Positions 27,401 to 34,909 of a DNA stretch of 43,241 bases are shown here, piece after piece. Every line of letters starts with the position of its first letter. Within the stretch, counting starts at the first letter, position 1. The notes beneath the pieces were generated by a model that saw nothing but the letters and a program-made list of their open reading frames with translations, was not told the origin of the DNA and did no database searches. Made by a program: the position numbers and the translations under genes. The DNA comes from an uncultured Clostridiaceae bacterium (lineage in GTDB: Bacteria > Bacillota > Clostridia > TANB77 > CAG-465): positions 1 to 43,241 of the forward strand of contig CAMVON010000011.1 in assembly GCA_947169155.1 (NCBI GenBank), written 5' to 3'.

Positions 27401-27571
27401 AGCCTTTATACAAATAGGTGTATCTTGTCCATCAAAAAACACATCTATTTCCATATTTGCTTTATTATTAATATCTATTTTTTCTTTTTTACTAAATATA
27501 ACAAGTGATACACATACTACTACCAAAATGAATAGTAACATCACTATTTTTTTTAAACTTACTTTTCTCAT
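24443..27571 (-). CDS. Membrane-anchored subtilase with a YDG-like and type I dockerin domain
   Basis: This 1042-aa S8 serine protease has an N-terminal hydrophobic helix (about 9-26) that may anchor or be cleaved, a propeptide-like region to about 235, then the catalytic domain with D248 (VAVLDTGI), H290 (NGHGTNVAG), N378 (CAAGNNG) and S442 (GSGTSYSSP). Next come fibronectin-like beta regions, an MBG/YDG-like region (about 885-980) and, in the last 60 residues, a type I dockerin: GDLDKNGVVDANDASVALEL and GDMDDNNLIDANDASLILEV, each with the calcium-loop pattern. Dockerins bind cohesins on scaffolds, but no cohesin is in this window. It is preceded by promoter TTGAAA-17-AATAAT and followed by ruvC after 11 bases. 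Confidence 0.92.
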   Translation of the reverse strand: MRKVSLKKIVMLLFILVVVCVSLVIFSKKEKIDINNKANMEIDVFFDGQDTPICIKAETVNKINEDYFDVTFNLKEKTAVVDDETIPLNEFLGVKEDEVETIVASSSFKKFLNENLTGDIEYKDGMVEISNPYSTNVLIVETEKPEIFNEDSSIVETIALTDELYYVRYDSAQNTKYGFEYLSSNDNVLSVAKDEKVSISDEDIATQINGVSSAVNVAWGRKATGMDTYTNYLNLKGNSQNVYVAVLDTGIYSSHEVFKGQNTADRIDFTYSKNLLSEPYTTNVVDDNGHGTNVAGLVAECTPNTVKIVPLKIMDSSGNGLLSTVYKGIDAIYRNVDVINISLGSKVEQMSPQSKRDFDSFLRKVKEAGVVVCCAAGNNGISPIEYPAASSHALGVSSIGETKTKSSFSNYGSGIDYAMPGEDIEVPDYSGVDSYAIGSGTSYSSPLLAAAAALIKSENPGCSYDQVIEIFNTNIEDLGSDGKDNYYGYGMVNFNTAKFLNPVIVSANAINTTWKKTNIVNIKAVSSQKITNYAITKSNVTPTNSEWIAAGNSNTLIASLETDYNGTNYIWIKDSSGKITSQSIDVGFIDTTSPEITSNISIVNITKNTAKLKISAKDTQSGMGKVVWHVEKENGEQVSSITQEASPIGGTSNMQFEQEFRGLLPNTSYEVYAFVYDALENVISSSSYTITTLGEDINVFFVSNVNKTEQIDFNANPQEIIAAKKIEFDNKINSIKNTYLERYNENIVFEDYDELFVCQEDKYSYPDIEGYNLSVNYSTDNNGAQVKYYTLEYDNCTLKKAYDFSDINDIVMNYSDPQKLLATLKLDKDMFVISSDNRDIAKVNVDDQNNVYVSSSECAGSTKIRITLPESSMYVTGTKTINVTVNPITIRAISAQVEDKYKDGQTDATITNINFEGLLDGDSLVIGRDYSVLAFFENADAGYNKKVYVSVSLNNTILAKKYSLQGSDLTSYGNIIDTTISVLKGDLDKNGVVDANDASVALELYKAQSSTAEDILIGDMDDNNLIDANDASLILEVYKTNK

Positions 27572-27597
27572 ATAACCATACCTTTTTATTCCATTTT

Positions 27598-27626
27598 ATT
27601 ATTTCATAAAAACCAATATTTTTCAA
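27598..27626 (-). promoter_or_regulatory. Promoter of the subtilase-ruvC unit
   Basis: TTGAAA (27621-27626), 17-base spacer and AATAAT (27598-27603) on the minus strand. Confidence 0.6.
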
Positions 27627-27657
27627 CCATATTTAAGACATAAAATAGAAAATAAAA

Positions 27658-27683
27658 AAAGATGACTTTATATCGTCATCTTT
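27658..27683 (-). terminator. Terminator of ftsY-murB-yvcK unit
   Basis: Perfect 9-bp stem AAAGATGAC/GTCATCTTT with an 8-base loop, then a T-rich run on the minus strand, 12 bases past the last stop. Confidence 0.88.
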
Positions 27684-27695
27684 AATTAACTATTT

Positions 27696-29513
27696 CTACA
27701 TAAACATATGATATAGTCTAACCATTTCAGCATTAGTTAACAAATCATATCCCATAGCATCTATTGCTACGCCATGCTCATTATATACTTTTTTAGTTCC
27801 ACCATTAACATACTTACCTACATCTTGAAGTAGCTCTTTAACAAGATTAAATGATATCTTTTGAGAAGCTCTAGTAATACCAGTAAGTCTTAAATTTGCT
27901 TTAATAAAATGTGCCATATATTTAGGATAAATAATACCTGTATAATTTGGATTATTTTTTGATGAAACTCTAAGTCCATATGGGGTATACAATTCTTTAA
28001 ATACTGTATCTAATATTCTATTTGGTATTTGTCCAGATACACAAGGAAAAGACAAACTTAATGCATAAATCATTTCAACACAAGCATAGTGTTCACTATC
28101 TCTTAAATCTTTTTTCATTATTCCTTTTTCTGGAATCCAAAATTCATTTTCTATAAGCTTTGTAAAATAGTCTTCTTGGATTTCCATTTGCTTATCTGTG
28201 TCTCCTATCCAAGTTAAAATATTTAGATATACTTTAATAGCATTAAGCATTAAAGTGCATATTTCAATTGTTTTAAAATATGTAACTCTATTTTCTGGTT
28301 CAACAAAGTTATATAGAATTTCTTTTATTGAATCCATATAAAGCTCTATTCTTCCTTCTTTTTGCAAAATTCTATTAACAGATTCTATATACCATAGTTT
28401 TAAAACATTTAGTTTATATCTAAGGTTTTCATCTAACTTTATTTTAGACATTTCTTTAGCTATTTTATATACAGTTAAAACAACATGTTTTGCCTCTTTA
28501 ATTTTCTTATAATACAAATATTGCCCTTCTATTGAACGAACAATATCTGTTAGTTCATCTATATCTTCTTCAAGTTGTTTTTGAGATATAGTGTTTATTC
28601 TATTTATATAATCTTCACCAAATTCTGTTTTATATGGTAATGAAGAAACAAGTAAAGAACTATTATGAGTATTTAAAATAGATTTAGATAAATCCATAAG
28701 TTCAACAAAATTCTCACTTACTCCAAATGTTATATCTTTATTTCTAGCTTGTATATTTTCAAATATATCTTCAACATTTAAATTTGAAATATCTACATCT
28801 TTATATGAAAAATATACATAAATTTTTCTTTCACTAAAGCCCTTAATTTCTGTACTCAAATTTCCACAAATAGCTAAATCCTCAAAATATACTTGTTTCT
28901 TATAATCTGAAGTTATATTTTCATGTTTTACATCTTGTAGAACTTTTTCCTCAGCAGTCCATTTCATATCTTTAGATTTAATAGAAAGATTTTCTTGATT
29001 AGAAATACTTAATGCAATAACTGTTCCATCTTCTGTTTCTCTTTGGTTAAATTTTAGCATAGAACTATTTTTCATATTTGCATAATCTCTACATGTAATT
29101 AAAGGAACAACTTTAAAAATTGCATTTTCTCTTGCATTATTTTTAATTGTATATTCAATGCAAAGCATACCTGCTTCTTTTTCAAAAGCAAATCTTTTTG
29201 AAAACTTTATATCTGAAAAGCTATACTCAAAAAGATTTTCTTCTAAATCTGCACTGTCTATATACTCTTGAGTATTTAAGTCTTTACTCTTTGTTTCAAT
29301 TTCAATAATCTTATATGTATTATCTTTAAGCTCAAAAGTCTCGACTAGATTTTCTAGCAAGACTTTTGAATCTTTAATATACATTCCATGATATGGTTTT
29401 GTGGACTTAAGAGTACCACTCATACAAAAGCAAACTTTAGCGTTATCTGATAGAGAATACTCTATATTTTTTGCTCTATCATAATTATTTATTTCTCTTT
29501 TGTATTTAAACAT
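27696..29513 (-). CDS. Glycogen debranching enzyme-like protein (degenerate amylo-1,6-glucosidase family)
   Basis: A 605-aa soluble protein with an all-beta N-terminal half and a helical C-terminal half. The C-terminal part has LYTPYGLRVSS, then YTGIIYPKYMAHFIKANLRL, which follows the pattern seen in the (alpha/alpha) barrel of glycogen debranching enzymes (LLTPFGLRSLS, then GTVWPWL and FIEAYLR). Several usual motifs of that family are not evident, so catalysis is doubtful; it could be a sugar-polymer binding or regulatory relative. It starts 6 bases after yvcK, using AAAGGAG inside the yvcK 3' end, and closes the ftsY-murB-yvcK unit. Linkage to YvcK, a regulator of central carbon and envelope metabolism, makes a carbohydrate role plausible, but I do not know its substrate. 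Confidence 0.5.
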   Translation of the reverse strand: MFKYKREINNYDRAKNIEYSLSDNAKVCFCMSGTLKSTKPYHGMYIKDSKVLLENLVETFELKDNTYKIIEIETKSKDLNTQEYIDSADLEENLFEYSFSDIKFSKRFAFEKEAGMLCIEYTIKNNARENAIFKVVPLITCRDYANMKNSSMLKFNQRETEDGTVIALSISNQENLSIKSKDMKWTAEEKVLQDVKHENITSDYKKQVYFEDLAICGNLSTEIKGFSERKIYVYFSYKDVDISNLNVEDIFENIQARNKDITFGVSENFVELMDLSKSILNTHNSSLLVSSLPYKTEFGEDYINRINTISQKQLEEDIDELTDIVRSIEGQYLYYKKIKEAKHVVLTVYKIAKEMSKIKLDENLRYKLNVLKLWYIESVNRILQKEGRIELYMDSIKEILYNFVEPENRVTYFKTIEICTLMLNAIKVYLNILTWIGDTDKQMEIQEDYFTKLIENEFWIPEKGIMKKDLRDSEHYACVEMIYALSLSFPCVSGQIPNRILDTVFKELYTPYGLRVSSKNNPNYTGIIYPKYMAHFIKANLRLTGITRASQKISFNLVKELLQDVGKYVNGGTKKVYNEHGVAIDAMGYDLLTNAEMVRLYHMFM

Positions 29514-29519
29514 TAATAA

Positions 29520-31019
29520 TTACTCCTTTGTAATCTCATCCTTAATTTTATTTATAGTTGCTTGAGTTTTTTCTGTTGTTTTTTTCATTTTTTCAGGACT
29601 AATTTTTTTATTATCTTTAACTTTAGAATTCTTTATTTTTTCAGCTTTTTTCTTAGCTCTTTTTCTTTTAAACTCTTGAATTTTAGATTTAATAAGTTTT
29701 CTATTTGAAAGTATTTGCTCTCTCTTCATATGTTTTTTCTTAAGAGAAACTATATTTAAATCTCCTGTAGCTTTTGTTAAAGATAGAGTCATTATTATTT
29801 CTGCAAGTCTATCTGCATCATGTATTAATGCATTTTTTGCAGTAACAACAAAGTCTTCTTGTATTACACAAATAGCTCTGTTTTGAATATTTTCTATATC
29901 TACTTTAACCGCTGTTGAATCTTCTTGGTTAAAGTCTTTAATCATTTCAGGTGTAATTTCACCATTATTAACAATAGCATAATCTAATACATGTTTTCCA
30001 AGATATCTTTCAATCTCGTTAATATATCTTGCAAGTGTATAACCTTCAGTTTGTCCAGGTTGATTCATAATGTTTGCAACATATACTTTTTTAGCTTTAG
30101 ATTTTACTATAGCTTTATTTACATCTTCAAATAATAAATTTGAGCAAATTGATGTATAAAGTGAACCAGGTCCAAGAACAATAATATTTGCTTTATTTAT
30201 TGCATCTATTACTTCAGGAACAACTTTAAGACTACCATCCTTTAAGAAAATTTGCTTAATTGCTGTTCTTGTTTCTCTTACTCTTTCAGAAATATTTTCT
30301 TTACCTACAACAACTTCACCATTTTCAAGTCCTGCACATAAAATTAAGTCATCTGTAGTAACAGGATAGATATCTCCTTGTACTTGGAATATATCTGATA
30401 GCTTGTCTATAGCCTTTGGAAAACTTCCTGTAATATTAGTTAATGCATTAATAATTAAGTTTCCAAGTGTTGATCCTTTTGTTTCGTCATAATTATATGT
30501 AAGTAATCTAGAGAAATCTGATTCAGATGTAGAAAGTGCACTAACACATTTTCTAATATCTCCAGGTGTTACTCTTTCTTCTTTACTCATAGCAGATGTT
30601 AGTGTATAGTCATCTGGTGATACATTAACTACTGCAGTGATATTTGATGTATATTCCTTTAATCCTTTAAGTAAGTTTGGTAGTCCTGAACCGCCACCAA
30701 TTACAACTACTCTTGGCCCTTTTTTTAATTTTGGGTCACCATATAATAGTTGTCTTATTCTAACATTTTTATTTCTTCTAGAAATATTTTTTAAATTAAG
30801 TAATAATATATTTCTTTGTGCTAGAATAAAAGAGAAAAAGATACCAAATATAGCTACTGAAATTAAAAATACATATGCAATAAGCATAGTACGTGTTAAA
30901 GTTCCAGTATTTCCCAATTGTATACCGCAATATATAAGTAGTAAAGCAGAAACAATAAGCGCTAAAATATATCTCTTAACCCTTGCTCCTGGTTTTAACC
31001 ATTCAATTAAATCTCTCAT
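29520..31019 (-). CDS. yvcK: YvcK/CofD-like protein (UDP-GlcNAc-binding gluconeogenesis factor family)
   Basis: This 499-aa protein has two N-terminal membrane helices (about 17-35 and 46-66), then the CofD/YvcK fold with VVVIGGGSGLPNLLKGLK at about 104-121, PGDIRKCVSALS, GSTLGNLIINALTNITGSF and LGPGSLYTSI. The lysine-rich C-terminal tail is about 70 residues. Known YvcK proteins are needed for gluconeogenic growth and envelope integrity and bind UDP-sugars. Where they carry DDGGSSGRLR, this protein has SPDDYTLTSAMS, so the glycine/serine signature is missing. It starts one base after the murB stop, with its ribosome binding site inside murB. rapZ and whiA, frequent neighbours elsewhere, are not adjacent. 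Confidence 0.85.
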   Translation of the reverse strand: MRDLIEWLKPGARVKRYILALIVSALLLIYCGIQLGNTGTLTRTMLIAYVFLISVAIFGIFFSFILAQRNILLLNLKNISRRNKNVRIRQLLYGDPKLKKGPRVVVIGGGSGLPNLLKGLKEYTSNITAVVNVSPDDYTLTSAMSKEERVTPGDIRKCVSALSTSESDFSRLLTYNYDETKGSTLGNLIINALTNITGSFPKAIDKLSDIFQVQGDIYPVTTDDLILCAGLENGEVVVGKENISERVRETRTAIKQIFLKDGSLKVVPEVIDAINKANIIVLGPGSLYTSICSNLLFEDVNKAIVKSKAKKVYVANIMNQPGQTEGYTLARYINEIERYLGKHVLDYAIVNNGEITPEMIKDFNQEDSTAVKVDIENIQNRAICVIQEDFVVTAKNALIHDADRLAEIIMTLSLTKATGDLNIVSLKKKHMKREQILSNRKLIKSKIQEFKRKRAKKKAEKIKNSKVKDNKKISPEKMKKTTEKTQATINKIKDEITKE

Positions 31020-31020
31020 T

Positions 31021-31935
31021 CTATTTTCCTCCTAGTGTTACAACTTCTTCTTGTAACATTACTCCGAATTTATCATAAACTGTCTTTTTAATATATTCTA
31101 TTAAATCTAATACATCTTTTGCTGTAGCATTTCCACTATTAACAATAAATCCCGCATGTTTTGTTGAAACTTCAGCTCCACCAATTTTATATCCTTTAAG
31201 ACCTGCTTCATCTATTAGTTTAGCAGCAATATAGTCTGGTCCTCTTTTAAAAGTTGAACCACTACTTGGATACTCAATTGGTTGTTTTTCACGACGAGAA
31301 GCATTATTCTCTTCCATTTTAGCTTCAATTTCATCTATATTTCCCTCTTGAAGTCTTACTGTAGCAAATACCACAATATATTCAGGATGTTCAACAAACA
31401 TTGAATGTCTATATGAAAACTCACATTCTTCATTTGTTATAATATGTCTTTGAAAAGTATTTGTATCTAAGTATTCAACACTTTCAACAACATTAACCAT
31501 TTCAGAGCCATATGCTCCTGCATTCATTCTAACTGCTCCGCCTATTGTTCCAGGAATTCCAGCTGCAAATTCCATTCCAGATAGTCCATTTTCTTTTGCA
31601 AAATATGCAAGTTTAATTAATTGAAAACCACCAGAAACTTTAATTCGATTATTTTCTAACATCTCTATTTCTGAAAAAGCAGCTCCAACTTTTAGTACTA
31701 TTCCGTCAAATCCATCATCTGTAAATAGCAGATTTGAACCATTTCCTATAACACAATAATTAATGTTATTTTCTCTTGCATATTTGATAACATCTACTAT
31801 CTTAGATACTGAATCTACTTCAATAAAAACTTTAGCCTCTCCACCAACTTTCATTGTTGTATGTTTAGATAATGGCTCATTATATTTTATTGAACAATTT
31901 GAATTTATATTTGCATCTTTTATTACATAATCCAT
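31021..31935 (-). CDS. murB: UDP-N-acetylenolpyruvoylglucosamine reductase
   Basis: The 304-aa FAD enzyme reduces UDP-GlcNAc-enolpyruvate to UDP-MurNAc, the second committed step of peptidoglycan precursor synthesis. Visible features are NTTMKVGG-type start (KHTTMKVGG), GNGSNLLF, PGTIGGAVRMNAGAYG, the catalytic serine region YPSSGSTFKRG and the C-terminal glutamate in MLQEEVV. The usual proline after FKR is glycine here. Length and lack of the type I insert fit MurB type II. The start follows AGGGGTG (31942-31950). It overlaps no gene but sits 13 bases after ftsY and one base before yvcK. Confidence 0.96.
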   Translation of the reverse strand: MDYVIKDANINSNCSIKYNEPLSKHTTMKVGGEAKVFIEVDSVSKIVDVIKYARENNINYCVIGNGSNLLFTDDGFDGIVLKVGAAFSEIEMLENNRIKVSGGFQLIKLAYFAKENGLSGMEFAAGIPGTIGGAVRMNAGAYGSEMVNVVESVEYLDTNTFQRHIITNEECEFSYRHSMFVEHPEYIVVFATVRLQEGNIDEIEAKMEENNASRREKQPIEYPSSGSTFKRGPDYIAAKLIDEAGLKGYKIGGAEVSTKHAGFIVNSGNATAKDVLDLIEYIKKTVYDKFGVMLQEEVVTLGGK

Positions 31936-31948
31936 ATTATTATCACCC

Positions 31949-32863
31949 CTATATTATAGCTTCTACAAAAGCTTTTGCATCAAATTTTTCAATGTCATCT
32001 ATTTGTTCACCAACACCAATATATTTTACTGGTATTTTTAGTTCATCTACTATACTAAATACAACTCCACCTTTTGCAGTTGAATCTAGCTTAGTTAAGA
32101 ATATTCCACTAACATTTGTTTTTTCTGTGAAAAGTTTTGCTTGAATTGCACCATTTTGTCCTGTTGTAGCATCAAGAACCATAATTGTTTCTTTATGAAT
32201 ATCCTCACTTATATTTTTATCTATTATTTTCTTCATTTTTTCAAGCTCATCCATTAAGTTTTTCTTGTTATGCAAACGTCCTGCAGTATCACATATTAGT
32301 ACATCATATGCACCTGACTCACTAAATTTCTTAGTAGCATCAAAAATAACTGATGCAGGATCTTGCATCTCTTTTCCTGTAACTATATCTACATTATTAC
32401 GCTGTGCCCATACTTCAAGTTGTTCTATAGCTCCAGCTCTAAATGTATCTGCTGCAGCAAGTAAAACTCTCTTTCCTGCTTTAGTATATAATTTTGTAAG
32501 TTTACCAATTGAAGTAGTCTTTCCTACACCATTTACTCCAACTACAAGTATAACTTGTTTTTGGTTAAGTGCAATACTATCTACTTTGTCTATTTCTTCT
32601 GCCATTAAAATATCTGTCATTTCTTTTCTAAGTAATGTCTTTATAGCTTTTTCATCTTTTTCTAATTGTTTTTTCAAATCTCTACGAAGATTATCACAAA
32701 TTTTTGTACTTGTTTCAAATCCTACATCAGATAAAATTAAAGTTTCTTCAATTTCATCTATTACTTCTTCTATATCTTTTTTATTTGAAAATATATTACT
32801 CATCTTTATATCTAAAGATTCTTTTGTCTTCTTTAAATTTTCTTTAAGTTTGTTAAAAAACAT
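31949..32863 (-). CDS. ftsY: Signal recognition particle receptor FtsY
   Basis: This 304-aa NG-domain GTPase receives ribosome-SRP complexes at the membrane. The helical N domain (1-100) is followed by G1 GVNGVGKTTSIGKL, the DTFRAGAIEQL and DTAGR motifs, and TKLDSTAKGG. The acidic A domain of E. coli is absent, as in many Gram-positives. The start follows TAGGAGGGC at 32868-32875. Its promoter has an extended -10, and it opens the ftsY-murB-yvcK unit. ffh is not in the window. Confidence 0.96.
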   Translation of the reverse strand: MFFNKLKENLKKTKESLDIKMSNIFSNKKDIEEVIDEIEETLILSDVGFETSTKICDNLRRDLKKQLEKDEKAIKTLLRKEMTDILMAEEIDKVDSIALNQKQVILVVGVNGVGKTTSIGKLTKLYTKAGKRVLLAAADTFRAGAIEQLEVWAQRNNVDIVTGKEMQDPASVIFDATKKFSESGAYDVLICDTAGRLHNKKNLMDELEKMKKIIDKNISEDIHKETIMVLDATTGQNGAIQAKLFTEKTNVSGIFLTKLDSTAKGGVVFSIVDELKIPVKYIGVGEQIDDIEKFDAKAFVEAII

Positions 32864-32894
32864 TTTGCCCTCCTATGTATATTTCCTCACAATA

Positions 32895-32922
32895 ATTATA
32901 CCATATAACGATAATATTTCAA
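32895..32922 (-). promoter_or_regulatory. Promoter of ftsY-murB-yvcK unit
   Basis: TTGAAA (32917-32922), 16-base spacer and extended TGGTATAAT (TATAAT 32895-32900) on the minus strand. Confidence 0.82.
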
Positions 32923-32935
32923 CAAAAGAATAAAA

Positions 32936-32964
32936 AAAGAGTCGTTAAAATTTAACGGCTCTTT
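32936..32964 (-). terminator. Terminator of the 225-aa membrane protein gene
   Basis: Arms around AAAGAG-CGTTAAA/TTTAACG-CTCTTT pair with one mismatch and are followed by TTTTTTT on the minus strand. A second small stem (GCGA/TCGC, 32965-32976) precedes it. Confidence 0.8.
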
Positions 32965-32982
32965 GCGAAAAATCGCTTTGAT

Positions 32983-33660
32983 TTATTCAGTAGTTGCAGG
33001 TTTAGAATGAGATGACGCTTTTTTGCGTCTAAATGGATTTCTAAATCCTTCAGCTGCTGCTGGTAAAACACCTAGACCTAAGATGAATAGAATTATACAT
33101 CCAACTCCTTGTAATGCTGTGTCTCTCATGTACTCAGTATTCAAGTTAAAGTTCCAATTGGTTAAACCATAATGTTGTTTCTTTAGATTTTGTTGGAAAT
33201 ATAAAATTTCTTTTACAACCTTGTCGTCAGTGTCAATCTCTGTCTTAGTTTTTGGCATTACATCATGTTCACTATCATTGATATTTGTAGATATTACAAG
33301 TTTATTAGTATCTTTAAAATACGTATATACGATATACTTCTGATTTCTATATACATTTTTTACGACACTATTTACCATTTTGTCCACATAAGTATCATTA
33401 ACAGTAAAAGATGTTAGTTGATAGTCTAATACAATAGCTATCTTTTCTTTTTTTGAATCTTCCTCAATTGCGTTACGTGCGTAAGTCTTGTCTGGCTCTT
33501 TCATTGATCCAGATAAATCCTGAACATAGTCAGCTCCTTTCATAACTGGTAATTTTGGAACAACGATTGTGTTAAAGATATTCCATACCATCACCCCTGA
33601 AATGATTATTAGTGCTATTCCCACTATTAATCTTGAAATAAATTTGAAACCTTTACTCAT
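32983..33660 (-). CDS. Two-helix membrane protein of unknown function
   Basis: A 225-aa protein I do not recognise. There is an N-terminal membrane helix (about 10-30, LIVGIALIIISGVMVWNIF), about 140 polar residues with mixed alpha-beta character and several YxxD-like repeats, then a second helix (about 183-203, IILFILGLGVLPAA) followed by RNPFRRKK, a positively charged end. The middle region is therefore probably outside the cell. The start follows AAGGAGG and overlaps the stop codon of a possible 36-codon ORF (TAATGAGTAA), suggesting coupled translation. Expression comes from a perfect TTGACA-17-TATAAT promoter. Confidence 0.75.
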   Translation of the reverse strand: MSKGFKFISRLIVGIALIIISGVMVWNIFNTIVVPKLPVMKGADYVQDLSGSMKEPDKTYARNAIEEDSKKEKIAIVLDYQLTSFTVNDTYVDKMVNSVVKNVYRNQKYIVYTYFKDTNKLVISTNINDSEHDVMPKTKTEIDTDDKVVKEILYFQQNLKKQHYGLTNWNFNLNTEYMRDTALQGVGCIILFILGLGVLPAAAEGFRNPFRRKKASSHSKPATTE

Positions 33661-33763
33661 TAGTTTCTTTCCTCCTTTTTAATTTTTTTTCTTTTTTTAC
33701 AGACTCTGCTTTTAAACGCTTTTTAAATTCAAAAATATCATCCCTCCTTTTCCTATGTACCAT
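33653..33763 (-). CDS. Possible 36-codon highly basic protein
   Basis: The frame starts ATG-GTA-CAT at 33763 and reads MVHRKRRDDIFEFKKRLK, then AESVKKEKKLKRRKETNE, ending in a stop that overlaps the ATG of the next gene. About half the residues are basic and it could form a charged helix. There is no good ribosome binding site before this ATG, although AAAAGGAGGG occurs inside the frame. It may therefore be a leader or coupling ORF, or chance. Neighbours and promoter are shared with the 225-aa membrane protein. Confidence 0.35.
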   Translation of the reverse strand: MVHRKRRDDIFEFKKRLKAESVKKEKKLKRRKETNE

Positions 33764-33800
33764 ACTTGATGTTACATTTAAAAAACATAACTGCAGAATT

Positions 33801-33829
33801 ATTATATCACTGTTTATATATTATGTCAA
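33801..33829 (-). promoter_or_regulatory. Promoter of the 225-aa membrane protein gene
   Basis: Full consensus on the minus strand: TTGACA (33824-33829), 17-base spacer, TATAAT (33801-33806). The leader to the 225-aa gene is about 140 bases and holds the 36-codon ORF. Confidence 0.92.
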
Positions 33830-33910
33830 GTATTTTCTTTTTAAGAACTATTATTTTACCAAATTAGCAAAAATAACAAAATAGCATAAAATACATTATG
33901 AGGTGAAAAA

Positions 33911-34894
33911 ATGAATATTTTAGTACAAAAATATGGTGGTAGTTCACTAAAAAACAAAGAATGCCTAGAAACAGTTTGTAATAATATAGCTAAAACAAAA
34001 GAAAACATAGATAATCTTGTAGTTATAGTATCTGCTCAAGGTAACACAACAAATGAGCTTATATCTAAAGCAGAAGAATATACTAATCTAAATAGTAATA
34101 AAGTATCTAAAAAAGACTTAGACTTTTTGCTTTCAACTGGTGAAATGCAAACAGCAGCTCTTCTTAGTTTAATGTTAAATAGTAAAGGATATGAAAGCGT
34201 TTGTTTAAATGGTAGTCAAGCTGGAATAATAACTTCATCAGACTATTCTAATGCAAAAATACTAAATATAATTCCAGACAATATCATATCCAATTTAAAT
34301 GAAGGAAAAATTGTAATTGTAACTGGTTTTCAAGGAGTTGATAGACTTGGAAATATAACAACTCTAGGACGAGGTGGCTCAGACTTAAGTGCAGTTGCAC
34401 TATCTTGTAACTTAAAAGCTCAAAAATGTGAAATATACTCAGATATAGATGGAATATTTACTTGTGACCCAAAAGTAATACCAAATGCCAAACTAATACA
34501 TTCTTTATCGTATAATGAAATGATTGAAGCCGCATCTAATGGTGCAAAAGTTTTACATAGTAGAAGCGTAAATATGGCAAAAAAATATAAATTAAAAGTT
34601 ATTTCTAAAAACACTTTTTCTAATTCTTCTGGATCTATTGTTGAAGAAACTAGTGAAAGTTTAAATGTAAAAATGATAACACAAAAAAAGAACCTAAGCA
34701 AAATATGCTTAATAGGTTCTATGTTAAATACTAACATTGATGTAATAACTACTATTTATGATACTGCAAAACAAATGGATATACATATTTATATGATAGC
34801 TTTAAATGAATTATCTATTAATATTTTAGTTGAAAATGAAATTGCAGATGCATTCATTCAAGAACTACATAATAGACTAATAAAAGAGGAATAA
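33911..34894 (+). CDS. Aspartokinase, short form with reduced ACT region
   Basis: The 327-aa kinase has KYGGSSL at residues 7-13, FQGVD, LGRGGSDLSAVAL and YSDIDGIFTCDPK, all hallmarks of aspartate kinases, which start synthesis of lysine, threonine and methionine. Typical forms are about 400 aa with two ACT domains. Here residues about 250-327 give only one ACT-like unit (CLIGSMLNTNIDVITTIYD, then IYMIALNELSINILVENEIA), so end-product control may be lost or altered. The start follows GAGGTGA. It is alone on the plus strand, facing a minus-strand gene, and its stop is inside a palindrome shared with that gene's stop. Confidence 0.9.
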   Translation: MNILVQKYGGSSLKNKECLETVCNNIAKTKENIDNLVVIVSAQGNTTNELISKAEEYTNLNSNKVSKKDLDFLLSTGEMQTAALLSLMLNSKGYESVCLNGSQAGIITSSDYSNAKILNIIPDNIISNLNEGKIVIVTGFQGVDRLGNITTLGRGGSDLSAVALSCNLKAQKCEIYSDIDGIFTCDPKVIPNAKLIHSLSYNEMIEAASNGAKVLHSRSVNMAKKYKLKVISKNTFSNSSGSIVEETSESLNVKMITQKKNLSKICLIGSMLNTNIDVITTIYDTAKQMDIHIYMIALNELSINILVENEIADAFIQELHNRLIKEE

Positions 34895-34909
34895 TAATTA
34901 TTCCTCTTT
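34883..34909. terminator. Bidirectional palindrome encoding the ends of two convergent genes
   Basis: 13-bp arms AAAGAGGAATAAT/ATTATTCCTCTTT around one base. Both the plus-strand aspartokinase and the minus-strand transporter end in Lys-Glu-Glu-stop within it; their stop codons are three bases apart. T-rich runs follow on both sides. Confidence 0.75.
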
